Origin: Sphingobacteriales bacterium
GTDB taxonomy: Bacteria; Bacteroidota; Bacteroidia; Chitinophagales; UBA2359
Assembly: GCA_016718845.1 (NCBI GenBank)
Contig: JADKCK010000013.1
Location: 1 to 64,000 of the forward strand
Direction of reading: 5' to 3'
Length of the DNA: 64,000 bases
The position numbers were made by a program, and so were the translations under genes. The number at the start of each line of letters is the position of its first letter. Positions within the stretch are counted from its first letter, which is position 1. Shown one piece after another: positions 40,032 through 49,695 of the stretch. The notes below the pieces were generated by a model that made no database searches, was not told the origin of the DNA, and saw only the letters and a list, made by a program, of their open reading frames with translations.

Positions 40032-42475
40032 ATGATTTTATCTTACAATTGGCTCAAAACTTACCTACCTACCCTTGACCTATCGCCCGCCGATTTATCG
40101 GTTTTGTTAACCGATATTGGCTTAGAAGTAGAGGAAATGGAAACCCGCCAATCGGTTAAAGGTGGCTTAGAAGGGCTAGTTGTTGGCGAGGTTGTAACTT
40201 GTAGCAAACACCCAAATGCCGACAAGTTAAGCCTTACAACAGTTAATATTGGCTCCGAAACCCTATCTATTGTATGCGGTGCGCCCAATGTAGCCGCAGG
40301 GCAACACGTAATAATTGCCACCATTGGCACTACCCTTTACCCCACCGAAGGCGAACCATTTAAAATAAAAAAAGGCAAAATTCGTGGCGAAGAATCCAAT
40401 GGCATGATTTGCGCCCAAGACGAAATTGGCTTGGGCAAAGACCATAGCGGCATTATTGTTTTGCCCACCAACACACCCATTGGCCCGCTGCTGTTGCCTT
40501 ACAGGTACAATCCGACACCCTTTTTCATTTAGGTATCACCCCTAACCGCTCCGATGCCAACTGTTATATGGGCGTAGCCAAAGATATATATGCCGCCCTA
40601 CTTATCAACTACAATTATAGTGGTGTTTTAGTTTTACCTTCGGTAGATGCGTTTAAACCGCAAAACCAACACTTGCCCATACAAGTTACCGTTGAGGATA
40701 CAGACCGCTGCACCCGATACAGCGGCATAAGCATACAAGGCATAAAAGTTGCCCCATCGCCACAATGGTTGCAAGACAAGCTAACCGCTGTTGGCGAACG
40801 ACCAATAAATAATATTGTAGACATCACCAATTTTATACTCAAAGATTTGGGGCAGCCGCTTCATGCCTTTGATGCCGATAAAATTGCCAATAAACACGTA
40901 GTGGTTGCCACCTTGCCACAAGATACGCCTTTTGTAACCCTCGAAGACAAAGAAATAAAACTAAATGCCGAAGATTTAATGATTTGCGACCACAACCGCA
41001 CACCTATGTGCATGGGTGGTATTTTTGGCGGATTAGACTCGGGCGTAACCGATGCTACAGTTAATATATTTCTAGAAGCTGCCCATTTTGATATGCGAGC
41101 CATCAGGCGCTCGTCGCAGCGACATGGCTTAAAAACCAATGCCGCCAAACTATTTGAGCGTGGTAGCGACCCCAACAACACCCTTTATGCCCTAAAACGC
41201 GCCGCTTTGTTGATACAAGAACTAGCCGGCGGAACAATTGCATCGGAGGTGATAGATATCTACCCAAAACCTAAAGAAAAACCACAAGTTGTAGTAACTT
41301 TTTCGCACCTTAAACGATTATTAGGTGTGGAACTTGCACCTAGCTTGGTAAAGCAAATTTTGGCTGCCTTAGAAATGGATATTATTGCCCAAACACCCGA
41401 CAGCCTAACCGTAGAAGTGCCAACAAATAAAGTTGATGTGCTGCGCGAAGTAGATGTAATTGAAGAAATTGTGCGCATTTATGGACTTAACAAAATACCC
41501 ATACCCAACGAAATGAGCTCGGTGGTGGTTTACTCGGAGCGAGTTGATGCCGAAAAAATACAAGATGCAGTCGGTAATTTTTTGGCTGCCAATGGCTGCA
41601 ACGAAATGATGGGCTTATCTATCCAAAACCCCAAGCATTACCCCGATAACGCCAACTTAGTACATTTGCTAAGTAGCATAAATGCCGACTTAACAGTTAT
41701 GCGAAAAAATCTACTATTTACATCGCTCGAGGCAGTACTGCACAACCAAAACCACCGTAATAGCGATTTAAGGCTGTTCGAGTTTGGTAAATCGTATAGG
41801 GTAGATGCCAACGAAACAGGCGAGCAAACATACACCGAAAAAACGCATCTGACAATAACCTTAACCGGCAACAAACTAACCGAAAGCTGGCGAACAAGCA
41901 AAGGCGGCGTAAAACACCACTTTTTTGACCTAAAAGAACTGGTTGATTTGCTACTTGCCAAACTTAACCTACGCCCAACAGCCATTGAATATATACAACA
42001 ACACGAGCATTTAAGCTACGGATTGCTGTATAAAAACAAGAAAAAAGCTTTGGTGACGATGGGCATACTTAAAAAGTCGCTGACCAAAGCCAACGATATT
42101 AAACAAGATGTTTTTTATGCCGAGTTTGACTGGGACGCAATTATTGAGCAATTACGCAAACAAGCCGATGTGCGCTACACCGAAATATCAAAATATCCGG
42201 CAGTAAGGCGCGATTTGGCATTGTTGTTAGATAAAAACGTTACCTTTGGGCAAATATCCGACATAGCCCTAAAAACTGTAAAAGGTTTGCTGCAATCGGT
42301 TAATTTGTTCGATATTTTTGCCGACGAGAGCAAAATTGGCGAAGGTAAAAAATCGTATGCGGTGAGTTTTGTTTTGCAAGATACCCAAAAAACACTAACC
42401 AACCACGAAATTGAACAAACCATGCAAAAACTACAACAGCAATTAGAAAAAGAACTAAATGCCGTTATCCGATAA
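40032..42475 (+). CDS. pheT: Phenylalanine-tRNA ligase beta subunit (frameshifted)
   Basis: The large subunit of the (alpha-beta)2 enzyme that charges tRNA-Phe, about 814 residues. Domains in order: MILSYNWLKTYLPTLDLSPA, tRNA-binding OB domain (VVGEVVTCSKHPNADKLSLT), B3/B4 editing domain (VEDTDRCTRYSGISIQGIKV, HAFDADKI), B5 (VTFSHLKRLLGVEL), the catalytic-like core (FEFGKSYRV) and the C-terminal anticodon-binding ferredoxin fold (KYPAVRRDLALLLDKNVTFG). The frame breaks once near 40488: one base added after GGCCC gives PAAVALQVQSDTLFHLGIT, joining 40032-40532 to 40568-42475. An essential gene, so the break is almost surely a sequencing error. No pheS in the window. Confidence 0.95.
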
Positions 42476-42579
42476 GCCGAAGCGTTTTAATCTGTAAAAT
42501 TTAGACTATAGCTTCTGGAATGTTCACTTTTCGTATTATGTTTTACATCATCAATTAACAATCATCAAAAAATAATTTC

Positions 42580-43335
42580 ATGCAAAAAATTGTATTAACT
42601 TTTATAGCACTTTTGTGCGGTTTGGGTGCTTTTGCACAAGACAAAGACGCATCGGTACCAAAAGATGCAAAGAAAAAATCGGCTGGCAGCGACCGTGTTG
42701 TCGTAGATTTGTTTCACGATAACTGGCTTACCAAACCCGATGGCGTAGAAACCAAATGGTACGGACGCGGCGCAGGGCTTTATACGATGTTCAACAAAAA
42801 CCTTATCAAAAAAAATGTAAATATTGGTTTTGGTGTTGGTCTTACATCGCACAACGTGTACCACAATATGCTAGTTGGCTACAATGCAATAGCTGATAGT
42901 GCTGTTTTAGTAAACTATCCTACCCGCATACCCAATAACGCTACAACTATTGCCGACGACTCGCTTAACATAGAATACAAAAAAAACAAAATAAGTACCA
43001 CCTATATAGACGTGCCTATTGAATTGCGCTTTATGACCAATGCCAATGCAAAAGGCAGACGTTTTAAAATTGCCGTTGGTGGTAGAGTGGGTTACTTAAT
43101 TAACGGACACACTAAATACAAAGGTGGCGATTATTTATACGGAACAAATACCGACATAAAACTAAAACAAGGTATTATCCAAAATATCAATAAGCTTCGT
43201 TACGGAGCTACGGCGCGTATCGGTTACGGCAATTTTAACTTGTTTGGCTACTATGCTTTGTCGCAAATGTTCGAGAAAAACAAAGGACCCGAAATCGCTC
43301 CTTTCTCGATAGGTTTTTCGTTTAATGGCATGTAG
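42580..43335 (+). CDS. Outer membrane beta-barrel protein (PorT-like family)
   Basis: 251 residues. Signal peptide IVLTFIALLCGLGAFAQ with a cleavage at AFAQ-D. The mature protein has alternating amphipathic strands (NVNIGFGVGLTSHNVYHN; TTYIDVPIELRFMTN; FKIAVGGRVGYLINGHTKY; YGATARIGYGNFNLFGYYAL) and ends PFSIGFSFNGM with a hydrophobic C-terminal strand, as in the PorT-like beta-barrel family. PorT itself is part of the T9SS; whether this member has that role is uncertain, so no symbol is given. A bidirectional terminator follows. Confidence 0.75.
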   Translation: MQKIVLTFIALLCGLGAFAQDKDASVPKDAKKKSAGSDRVVVDLFHDNWLTKPDGVETKWYGRGAGLYTMFNKNLIKKNVNIGFGVGLTSHNVYHNMLVGYNAIADSAVLVNYPTRIPNNATTIADDSLNIEYKKNKISTTYIDVPIELRFMTNANAKGRRFKIAVGGRVGYLINGHTKYKGGDYLYGTNTDIKLKQGIIQNINKLRYGATARIGYGNFNLFGYYALSQMFEKNKGPEIAPFSIGFSFNGM

Positions 43336-43358
43336 GCTAATATAGCTGTATTTTTTAC

Positions 43359-43400
43359 AAAAAGGTGCTACTTTATCAAACCGATAAAGTAGCACCTTTT
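43359..43400. terminator. Bidirectional terminator between convergent genes
   Basis: AAAGGTGCTACTTTATC pairs with GATAAAGTAGCACCTTT over 17 bp with a 5-nt loop. It separates the plus-strand barrel gene from the minus-strand DUF3307 gene. Confidence 0.9.
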
Positions 43401-43409
43401 ATTTAATTT

Positions 43410-43790
43410 TTAATTTTCAAACAACCACCAAACCATTAACACTATCACAACGGTATGAAAATATTGGTCAATGCCCAAAAGCCACCAATAAAATTTATTG
43501 GCGGGATTTAATAAGTTTGGAAACCAACCATTCATTCGCCCTTTCCAAACATCAATCAAAAAATGGGCAACTATCTGGAAACCAATTAAGGCTATCCATT
43601 GTGCAAATGGAACTGGGCAGATAATTGTTAAAGCTAAAAACATTAACGCTCCGTGTATGCAAGCGTGTGCTAATATAGGCAACAAAGGTTTGCCTAATCG
43701 TTTTGCGTCTAACATCCAAGTGGTTGATAAATGCGTAAAATCTGCCATCCAATGGCAAAAAAATAAAACAAGTAATAGGGTGGTTTGCAT
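43410..43790 (-). CDS. DUF3307 family membrane protein
   Basis: 126 residues with four predicted transmembrane helices. Family landmarks: FFCHWMADFTHLSTTWM near the N-terminus, ILAHACIHGALMFLAL with conserved His, and IVAHFLIDVWKGRMNGWF. The conserved His and Asp suggest metal binding, but the function of DUF3307 is unknown. It lies 28 bp downstream of the DUF2461 gene on the same strand. Confidence 0.8.
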   Translation of the reverse strand: MQTTLLLVLFFCHWMADFTHLSTTWMLDAKRLGKPLLPILAHACIHGALMFLALTIICPVPFAQWIALIGFQIVAHFLIDVWKGRMNGWFPNLLNPANKFYWWLLGIDQYFHTVVIVLMVWWLFEN

Positions 43791-43818
43791 TGTTTTTGGT
43801 ATTGATGATTTCGCAACT

Positions 43819-44505
43819 TTATTGGTTTATCAAATCCTCTCCTACTCCCTCAATGGCATGGTTCAAAAAATCGTTGATGGGTTTCATGGCTTTAAAAACC
43901 CTTACACAATGCTCTACAAAATTAGCCGAAAGCACTTGCTGGTCGGTTAAGCGGCAAAACATGGTAAAATCTTTATGTTTTAGCAACTCTACGGCAGGAT
44001 GATCTTTGGCATATCCTTTTGGCGGTGTTTTTAGTCGGTCGCCACTCAATTGCCCAAAATAATTTACAAAATCTGTATTAGCCAGTAGTTCGGTAAATTC
44101 GGTGGTGTGGTAATCAATTTCTTGTCTAACGGCAGCCAAGCGGCGCGGGTCGGGTTGATACAAACCGCCACCAAAAAAACTTTCGTTGTTGGGTTCAATG
44201 TGCAAGTAATAGCCTGCCTTTGGCGATTTTTTACCTCCAGCAACAAAGTACATCCCCAAATTATTTTTGTAGGGCGATTTATTGGCAGAAAAGCGAATGT
44301 CTCGGTTTATCCGAAAAGTACAATCCTTGGGCAACAATTGGGCTATGGGTGCATCAAAGGTAGCTATCTGCTCAATTAAAGTGGTGCATAGTTGTGTCAA
44401 CTCGTGCTTGGCTTGTTCGTAGCGCGGGCGGTTGGCATGAAACCAAGGCGTGTTGTTGTTTAGATGTAGGTCGGTTAAAAACTGTAAAGTATGGGCAGTT
44501 ATCAT
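43819..44505 (-). CDS. DUF2461 domain-containing protein
   Basis: 228 residues, soluble. Signature stretches: FLTDLHLNNNTPWFHANRPR, RINRDIRFSANKSPYKNNLG and GYYLHIEPNNESFFGGGLYQ, then ALVRQEIDY-like RLAAVRQEIDYHTTEF. DUF2461 (TIGR02453) proteins are widespread, of unknown function, and sometimes found near restriction or stress genes. Full length, intact frame, likely co-transcribed with the DUF3307 gene below it. Confidence 0.88.
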   Translation of the reverse strand: MITAHTLQFLTDLHLNNNTPWFHANRPRYEQAKHELTQLCTTLIEQIATFDAPIAQLLPKDCTFRINRDIRFSANKSPYKNNLGMYFVAGGKKSPKAGYYLHIEPNNESFFGGGLYQPDPRRLAAVRQEIDYHTTEFTELLANTDFVNYFGQLSGDRLKTPPKGYAKDHPAVELLKHKDFTMFCRLTDQQVLSANFVEHCVRVFKAMKPINDFLNHAIEGVGEDLINQ

Positions 44506-44717
44506 GTCTTTATTTTTATGGATTTTTGGCTCAAATTTGGCAATTTTTCACACAAAAGTACACAATTTGGCGCATTTTAATTGCCCTATATCCCATTTTT
44601 ATGCCCTAAAACAAGTAAAATTGCAACAAAATGCCTTTATGTTAGGATATTTCTACGATTGGTATTAGTTTTGCAGGCTAAAACAAGTTAATTGCTCAAT
44701 TATCACTCATAAATTAT

Positions 44718-44725
44718 TATTTTTG
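44718..44725 (+). promoter_or_regulatory. Candidate promoter of GT2 gene
   Basis: TATTTTTG fits TAnnTTTG. A TTG lies 23 bp upstream. The ATG is at 44751. Confidence 0.4.
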
Positions 44726-44750
44726 TACCGACAACGAAAGTCAAATATCA

Positions 44751-45470
44751 ATGGAATTTAAAAAATTAACGGTTATTGTACCGGCATACAACGAAGAAAA
44801 AACCATCACCAATATACTCAATAAGTTAAACGATGTAGTTTTGATTGGAGGTATCCAAAAAGAAATTATTGTAGTTAACGATTGCTCGGGCGATAATACC
44901 GAGCAAATGGTGCAAGCTTTTATAGCAAACAACCCCAACTGCGACATTAAATACTACAAACACGAAGTTAATAAAGGTAAAGGTGCTGCCCTACACACAG
45001 GCATTGCAAAAGCCACTGGCGATTATTTAATTGTGCAAGATGCCGATTTAGAATACGACCCAAACGAGTTTAACCTACTCGTAAAACCCATTTTAGATGG
45101 CTTTGCCGATGTGGTATATGGCTCGCGTTTTGTGGGCGGACGAGCACACCGTATTTTGTTTTTTTGGCACTCTATTGGCAATGCTTTTCTTACACACCTG
45201 TCAAATGCGTTTAACAACCTAAACCTAACCGACATGGAAACCTGTTACAAACTATTTAGACGCGATATTGTACAAAACCTATCGTTAAAAGAAAACCGCT
45301 TTGGCTTTGAACCCGAAGTTACCGCCAAAATTGCCCGCGTGCCAGATATACGCATCTACGAAATAGGTATCTCTTATTACGGACGAACCTACGCCGAAGG
45401 TAAAAAAATTAATTGGCGCGACGGTTTTAGAGCTATTTATTGTATTGTAAAATATGGCTTGTTTGGTTGA
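44751..45470 (+). CDS. Glycosyltransferase family 2 (DPM1/dolichol-phosphate-mannose-synthase-like)
   Basis: 239 residues. GT-A fold: LTVIVPAYNEEKTITNIL, IIVVNDCSGDNTEQM, VNKGKGAALHTGIAKATGDY, then the metal-binding DADLEYDP and GFADVVYGSRFVGGR. The end ISYYGRTYAEGKKINWRDGF is the usual QxxRW-like/GKKIxWxDG ending of this subgroup. It has no membrane helix, so it likely transfers a sugar to a lipid carrier at the inner face of the membrane. Ends in a terminator, single-gene unit. Confidence 0.9.
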   Translation: MEFKKLTVIVPAYNEEKTITNILNKLNDVVLIGGIQKEIIVVNDCSGDNTEQMVQAFIANNPNCDIKYYKHEVNKGKGAALHTGIAKATGDYLIVQDADLEYDPNEFNLLVKPILDGFADVVYGSRFVGGRAHRILFFWHSIGNAFLTHLSNAFNNLNLTDMETCYKLFRRDIVQNLSLKENRFGFEPEVTAKIARVPDIRIYEIGISYYGRTYAEGKKINWRDGFRAIYCIVKYGLFG

Positions 45471-45490
45471 TAACCATACTAAAAATACAA

Positions 45491-45529
45491 AACGCTATCA
45501 AAGTCTGCGACTTTAGTAGCGTTTTTTTT
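45491..45529 (+). terminator. Terminator after the GT2 gene
   Basis: AACGCTATCAAAGTC and GACTTTAGTAGCGTT form a 15-bp stem with one mismatch and a 3-nt loop, followed by T residues. Confidence 0.85.
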
Positions 45530-45923
45530 ATTGCAATTTGATAACGACATTGAAAATTAGTAAAAAGCGACGTGCCATTTAGCCTATTTATAGGACGTGA
45601 GCTTGTCGTAGTTCGACAAGCTCACTATGACTATGTTGTGAAGTAAAAAACAACAAGAGACACAGAGAAAAAGGAGTTTATGCTCTTCACTGTCTTGGTT
45701 ACAAACTAAAAAAATAGCAAATAAAAAAACGATACCATGAAGAAAAAATCCTCTGTGTTCTCTGTGTCTCCGTTGTAAAAAAAACTCCGTGGTAAAATAA
45801 AATTTAAAAACTTGTCTAAAAAAACAAAATAAATGCACAAAAGGCGGCTGTTTGTTATTTTTATGGCTTGGGCTTTTTGTTATCCATATATAGGCGTACC
45901 TTTGTTGCGCAAAACACCCCCAA
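45530..45923. repeat. Intergenic repeat region with palindromes
   Basis: No gene is seen. GTGAGCTTGTCG (45598-45609) pairs with CGACAAGCTCAC (45615-45626). Further on, GAGACACAGAGAAAAAGGAG (about 45657) is inverted relative to CTCTGTGTTCTCTGTGTCTC (about 45751). Both motif types recur between genes in many Bacteroidota genomes (recollection). A TACCTTTG promoter lies at 45897-45904. Confidence 0.6.
45897..45904 (+). promoter_or_regulatory. Candidate promoter of GT2-ribBA pair
   Basis: TACCTTTG with TTTG about 17 bp upstream; 20 bp before the GT2 start. Confidence 0.5.
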
Positions 45924-47126
45924 ATGATTTTAGTGGTATTACAACTTTGTTTCTGGGCATCAATTATTGGCATTGCACATACCTATGTGTTATACCCCGC
46001 ACTTTTGCGCCTATTAGCCACCAACAAAACCAACAATACCCAAATTTTTGACAACAACAACTTGCCACCAATTGTACTACTAATGGCAGTGTATAACGAG
46101 CAAACTGTTATCGCCCAAAAATTACAAAGCATTTTACAAAGCCAGTATCCTACTCATCTTTGGCAACTATACATAGGCTCCGATGGCTCGACCGACCAAA
46201 CCAATGCCATTGTTGAGCAATATGCCGCCCAACACCCCAACATACACCTGCTACATTTTGGCGGACGAAACGGCAAACCCCGCATCATCAATCAATTAGT
46301 TGAACAACTAAAACCGCAACTGCCCCCAAATGCCATTTTAGTACTAACCGATGCCAATGTGCTATTTACCCCCAACACCTTGCCACAGTTGTGTAAGCAT
46401 TTTTTGAACCCACAAATAGGCATGGTAGGTAGCAATATCCTAAACACCGCCCTACAGCAACAAGGCATCTCGCTGCAAGAACAAGCCTACATACAACGCG
46501 AAAACTACATAAAATACCTCGAAGGCGTAATTTGGGGCTGTACTATGGGTACCTTTGGCGGCTGCTTTGCCATTCGTGCCACCTGTTTTGGTGCCGTACC
46601 CAATAATTTTATTGTCGATGATTTTTACCTAACCATGCACGTTTTTGAACAACAAAAACAAGCCATTCAAGAGCCAATGGCAATTTGCTACGAAGATGTT
46701 TCGGACGACATAAACCAAGAATTTAAACGAAAAAAACGAATCTCGGCAGGTAATTTCCAAAACCTAATGCGGTTTAAACAACTGCTGTTTAGCACTCAAC
46801 CACGCGGTGTGGCATTTTGCTTTTGGTCGCATAAAGTATTACGGTGGCTAACGCCTTTTTTACTCATCACTGTATTTTTGTGCAATGCAATATTGGCAAT
46901 ACAAAACTATTTTTATGCCAGTTTGTTTGTTATACAAGTGGCAGTATTATTGTTGCCCTTTGCCGATTTAATCTTAAATAAACTACACGTCCATTTTAAA
47001 CTATTGCGCTTTGTTCGCTATTTTTATATGATGAACATTGCCCTATTAGTCGGATTTTTTAACTACATAAAAGGTATCAAAACCAATGTCTGGGAACCTA
47101 CAAAACGAAATCAACTACCCACTTAA
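45924..47126 (+). CDS. Membrane glycosyltransferase family 2 protein
   Basis: 400 residues. One N-terminal helix (LQLCFWASIIGIAHTYVLYP), then a GT-A catalytic domain: IVLLMAVYNEQTVIAQKL, LYIGSDGSTDQTNAIVEQ, ILVLTDANVLFTP with the metal-binding DxN, and VWGCTMGTFGGC-like WGCTMGTFGGCFAIRA. After it, KRKKRISAGNFQNLMRF carries the acceptor-side basic motif, and three or four C-terminal helices follow. This build matches processive or lipid-linked polysaccharide GT2 enzymes. Its 3' end overlaps ribBA by 41 bp. Confidence 0.85.
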   Translation: MILVVLQLCFWASIIGIAHTYVLYPALLRLLATNKTNNTQIFDNNNLPPIVLLMAVYNEQTVIAQKLQSILQSQYPTHLWQLYIGSDGSTDQTNAIVEQYAAQHPNIHLLHFGGRNGKPRIINQLVEQLKPQLPPNAILVLTDANVLFTPNTLPQLCKHFLNPQIGMVGSNILNTALQQQGISLQEQAYIQRENYIKYLEGVIWGCTMGTFGGCFAIRATCFGAVPNNFIVDDFYLTMHVFEQQKQAIQEPMAICYEDVSDDINQEFKRKKRISAGNFQNLMRFKQLLFSTQPRGVAFCFWSHKVLRWLTPFLLITVFLCNAILAIQNYFYASLFVIQVAVLLLPFADLILNKLHVHFKLLRFVRYFYMMNIALLVGFFNYIKGIKTNVWEPTKRNQLPT

Positions 47127-48330
47127 CACCATCGAAGAAGCTATCGAGGAAATTAAAGCAGGTAGATTGGTAATTGTAATTGACGACGAAGACCGCGAAA
47201 ACGAGGGCGATTTTATTACGGCTGCCCGTAATGTAACACCCGAAATCATCAACTTTATGTCTAAACACGGGCGAGGGCTTATTTGCGCTCCCCTTGCCGA
47301 AGAACGCTGCGACGAACTAGGACTAAACCTAATGGTTGGCTCTAATACCGCCAGTTTCGAAACACCTTTTACCATACCCGTCGACCTAATTGGTTATGGC
47401 TGCACCACAGGTATATCGGCTCAAGACCGCTCAAAAACCATTCAGGCACTTATTAACCCAAACACACGCCCCGAAGAACTAGGCAAACCAGGACACATAT
47501 TTCCGCTAAGGGCAAAAAAAGGAGGCGTTTTGCGCCGCGCCGGACACACCGAAGCCACCATTGACCTAGCACGTTTGGCAGGTTTTGAACCCGCAGGCGT
47601 TTTGGTAGAAATACTAAACGAAGACGGAACAATGGCACGACTACCTCAACTGGTACAAATTGCTAAACATTTCGACCTAAAAATTATCACCATTCAAGAC
47701 CTCATCTCGTATCGCTTGTCAAAAGAGCGCCTTATCAAACGCGAGGTATCGGTAAAAATGCCTACCAAATGGGGTAACTTTGACCTTATCGCATACACCG
47801 AAATTTTGAACGGCAACACCCATCTTGCCCTTGTAAAAGGCAGTTGGCAAACCACCGACTCGGTGCTTGTTCGCGTGCATTCGTCGTGTGTAACTGGCGA
47901 TATTTTAGGCTCGTGCCGATGCGATTGCGGCGACCAACTACAATTAGCTATGCAACAGGTAGAACAAGCCGGACAAGGTGTTGTACTTTACATGAACCAA
48001 GAAGGGCGCGGCATTGGCTTGCTAAACAAACTAAAAACCTACAAACTGCAAGAAGAAGGCAAAGATACCGTAGAGGCAAACCTAGAGCTTGGCTTTAAAA
48101 TGGACCAGCGCGATTATGGTATTGGCGCCCAAATTTTGCGCGATTTGGGCATCCGTAAAATACGCCTGATGAGCAACAACCCCAAAAAACGCGTGGGATT
48201 AACCGGCTACGGCTTAGAAATCGTAGAAGTTGTGCCCATAGAAACAATACCCAACATACACAACCAAAAATACCTACAAACCAAACGCGATAAAATGGGG
48301 CACCAAATCCTGAAAGAAACACAAGATTAA
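47086..48330 (+). CDS. ribBA: Bifunctional DHBP synthase / GTP cyclohydrolase II
   Basis: 414 residues catalysing the two entry steps of riboflavin synthesis. RibB domain (about 1-210): IDDEDRENEGDFITAARNVT, GLICAPLAEERCDELGL, PGHIFPLRAKKGGVL and RAGHTEATIDLARLAG. RibA domain (about 215-414): VRVHSSCVTGDILGSCRCDC with the zinc cysteines, GVVLYMNQEGRGIGLLNKL with the catalytic Arg, and LMSNNPKKRVGLTGYGLEI. All key residues present in both halves. The start chosen overlaps the preceding glycosyltransferase by 41 bp; a later start would cut the family N-terminus. No FMN riboswitch was recognised. Confidence 0.95.
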   Translation: MSGNLQNEINYPLNTIEEAIEEIKAGRLVIVIDDEDRENEGDFITAARNVTPEIINFMSKHGRGLICAPLAEERCDELGLNLMVGSNTASFETPFTIPVDLIGYGCTTGISAQDRSKTIQALINPNTRPEELGKPGHIFPLRAKKGGVLRRAGHTEATIDLARLAGFEPAGVLVEILNEDGTMARLPQLVQIAKHFDLKIITIQDLISYRLSKERLIKREVSVKMPTKWGNFDLIAYTEILNGNTHLALVKGSWQTTDSVLVRVHSSCVTGDILGSCRCDCGDQLQLAMQQVEQAGQGVVLYMNQEGRGIGLLNKLKTYKLQEEGKDTVEANLELGFKMDQRDYGIGAQILRDLGIRKIRLMSNNPKKRVGLTGYGLEIVEVVPIETIPNIHNQKYLQTKRDKMGHQILKETQD

Positions 48331-48402
48331 TACCATAACCAAGTGGCTATAAAACGCCTAATAACTTATCTTCGCACAACAACAAGCTACATCAATAGCA
48401 TT

Positions 48403-48441
48403 AAAAAATCCCTTGCTGTATTACACAGTAAGGGATTTTTT
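48403..48441. terminator. Terminator between ribBA and the permease gene
   Basis: AAAAAATCCCTTGCTGT pairs with ACAGTAAGGGATTTTTT over 17 positions (one G-T) with a 5-nt loop. It serves both convergent genes. Confidence 0.9.
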
Positions 48442-48459
48442 GATGCTATAAAACAAATA

Positions 48460-49695
48460 CTATTCGTGCCTCAACGACTCAATAGGGTCAACATCGGCTG
48501 CCCTTATCGCCGGATACAAACCCGACGTTAATCCAACCACAAAACAAATGGCAATGCCGCCCGCAATCCAGCCCCACGGAATAATAAAAGGACCCTTAAT
48601 GAGTAACGACACACCATTGCCTGCCATAATACCCAATATAATGCCAAATATGCCGCCAAATTGACAAATAACTACCGCCTCGACCAAAAACTGGGTTAAA
48701 ATAGTGCGGCGCGTTGCACCTAAGGCTTTGCAAATGCCTATCTCGCGGATGCGCTCGGCAACCGATACCAACATAATGTTCATCAAACCAATAGCGCCAC
48801 CAAGCAGCGTAATAAAACCAATAACAGTAGCCGCTGTTGTAATATAACTCGACTGCTCGATGAGGATAGTAGATAATTTATCGCTTTTTGATACGGCAAA
48901 ATCCTCTTCTTCGTTTAATTTTAGGCGGCGCACGCTGCGCATTAGCCCGCTAGACTCGGCAATTGCCATATCAATTTCGTAGGCTCCATCAACTTTTACT
49001 GTAGTTACGTAGGTTGTTTGGTTGTTGGCATAAACAGCACGGGCATTTTGTAGCGGGATAAGCACCATATCGTCGGGGCTAAACAAACCCGTTGAGCCTT
49101 TCGCGGTCATCACCCCAATAACTAAATACGGACGATTATTAACCGACACCACTTTGTCCATAGCTCTTTCGGGGGTGTTAAACAAATCGCGGGCTATGCC
49201 TTCGCCAATTAATGCCACCGAACGACCCGAGCGAGCTTCGGCTTCCGAAAAGTTGCGCCCATTGCTCAACTCAATGCCCGAAATAGGTAAATAATTTTCG
49301 TCGCCTGCCCTAACAGATATGTTGGGGTTTGTTTTTTCGGATTGATACTTAACCGTTGAGCCACCATCGGCAAAAAACGATACAGATACCGTAGCCGGGT
49401 AATCAAACCTATCTTTAAACTCTAATGCTTGGCTAATACTAATGGGTGGATAGTTTTCGGCACGCAAACCACGCCTACCCACATTAAAACCTGTACCTTT
49501 TTGTCTAATGTCAAAATTGTTGGCTCCCATAGTGGCAAAGTTACTATTCAACGATGCCTTTATGCCATCAACTGCCGTTAAAATGCCAACTAATGCCATA
49601 ATGCCAAAGGCAATAATGGTAGCAGTAAGAATGGCACGCAATAAGTTGCCGCGTATGGCATTTAAGGCTAAAAGTATATTATCAAGTAAACTCAT
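48460..49695 (-). CDS. ABC transporter permease (MacB/FtsX-like)
   Basis: 411 residues from MSLLDNILLALNAIRGNLLR at 49695; a longer frame reaches 49791 but lacks family support. Layout: one N-terminal helix (ILTATIIAFGIMALVGILTA), a MacB periplasmic core (SGIELSNGRNFSEAEARSGR, VALIGEGIARDLF), and three C-terminal helices with the FtsX signature AERIREIGICKALGATRRTI. It ends YPAIRAADVDPIESLRHE, the classic MacB ending. Such permeases move lipoproteins, peptides or drugs out with an ATPase partner; no ATPase is adjacent here. Intact frame. Confidence 0.9.
   Translation of the reverse strand: MSLLDNILLALNAIRGNLLRAILTATIIAFGIMALVGILTAVDGIKASLNSNFATMGANNFDIRQKGTGFNVGRRGLRAENYPPISISQALEFKDRFDYPATVSVSFFADGGSTVKYQSEKTNPNISVRAGDENYLPISGIELSNGRNFSEAEARSGRSVALIGEGIARDLFNTPERAMDKVVSVNNRPYLVIGVMTAKGSTGLFSPDDMVLIPLQNARAVYANNQTTYVTTVKVDGAYEIDMAIAESSGLMRSVRRLKLNEEEDFAVSKSDKLSTILIEQSSYITTAATVIGFITLLGGAIGLMNIMLVSVAERIREIGICKALGATRRTILTQFLVEAVVICQFGGIFGIILGIMAGNGVSLLIKGPFIIPWGWIAGGIAICFVVGLTSGLYPAIRAADVDPIESLRHE

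Noticed and set aside
47086..48330. FMN riboswitch upstream of ribBA
   Set aside because: The upstream sequence is coding for the glycosyltransferase, and no conserved RFN element was recognised.
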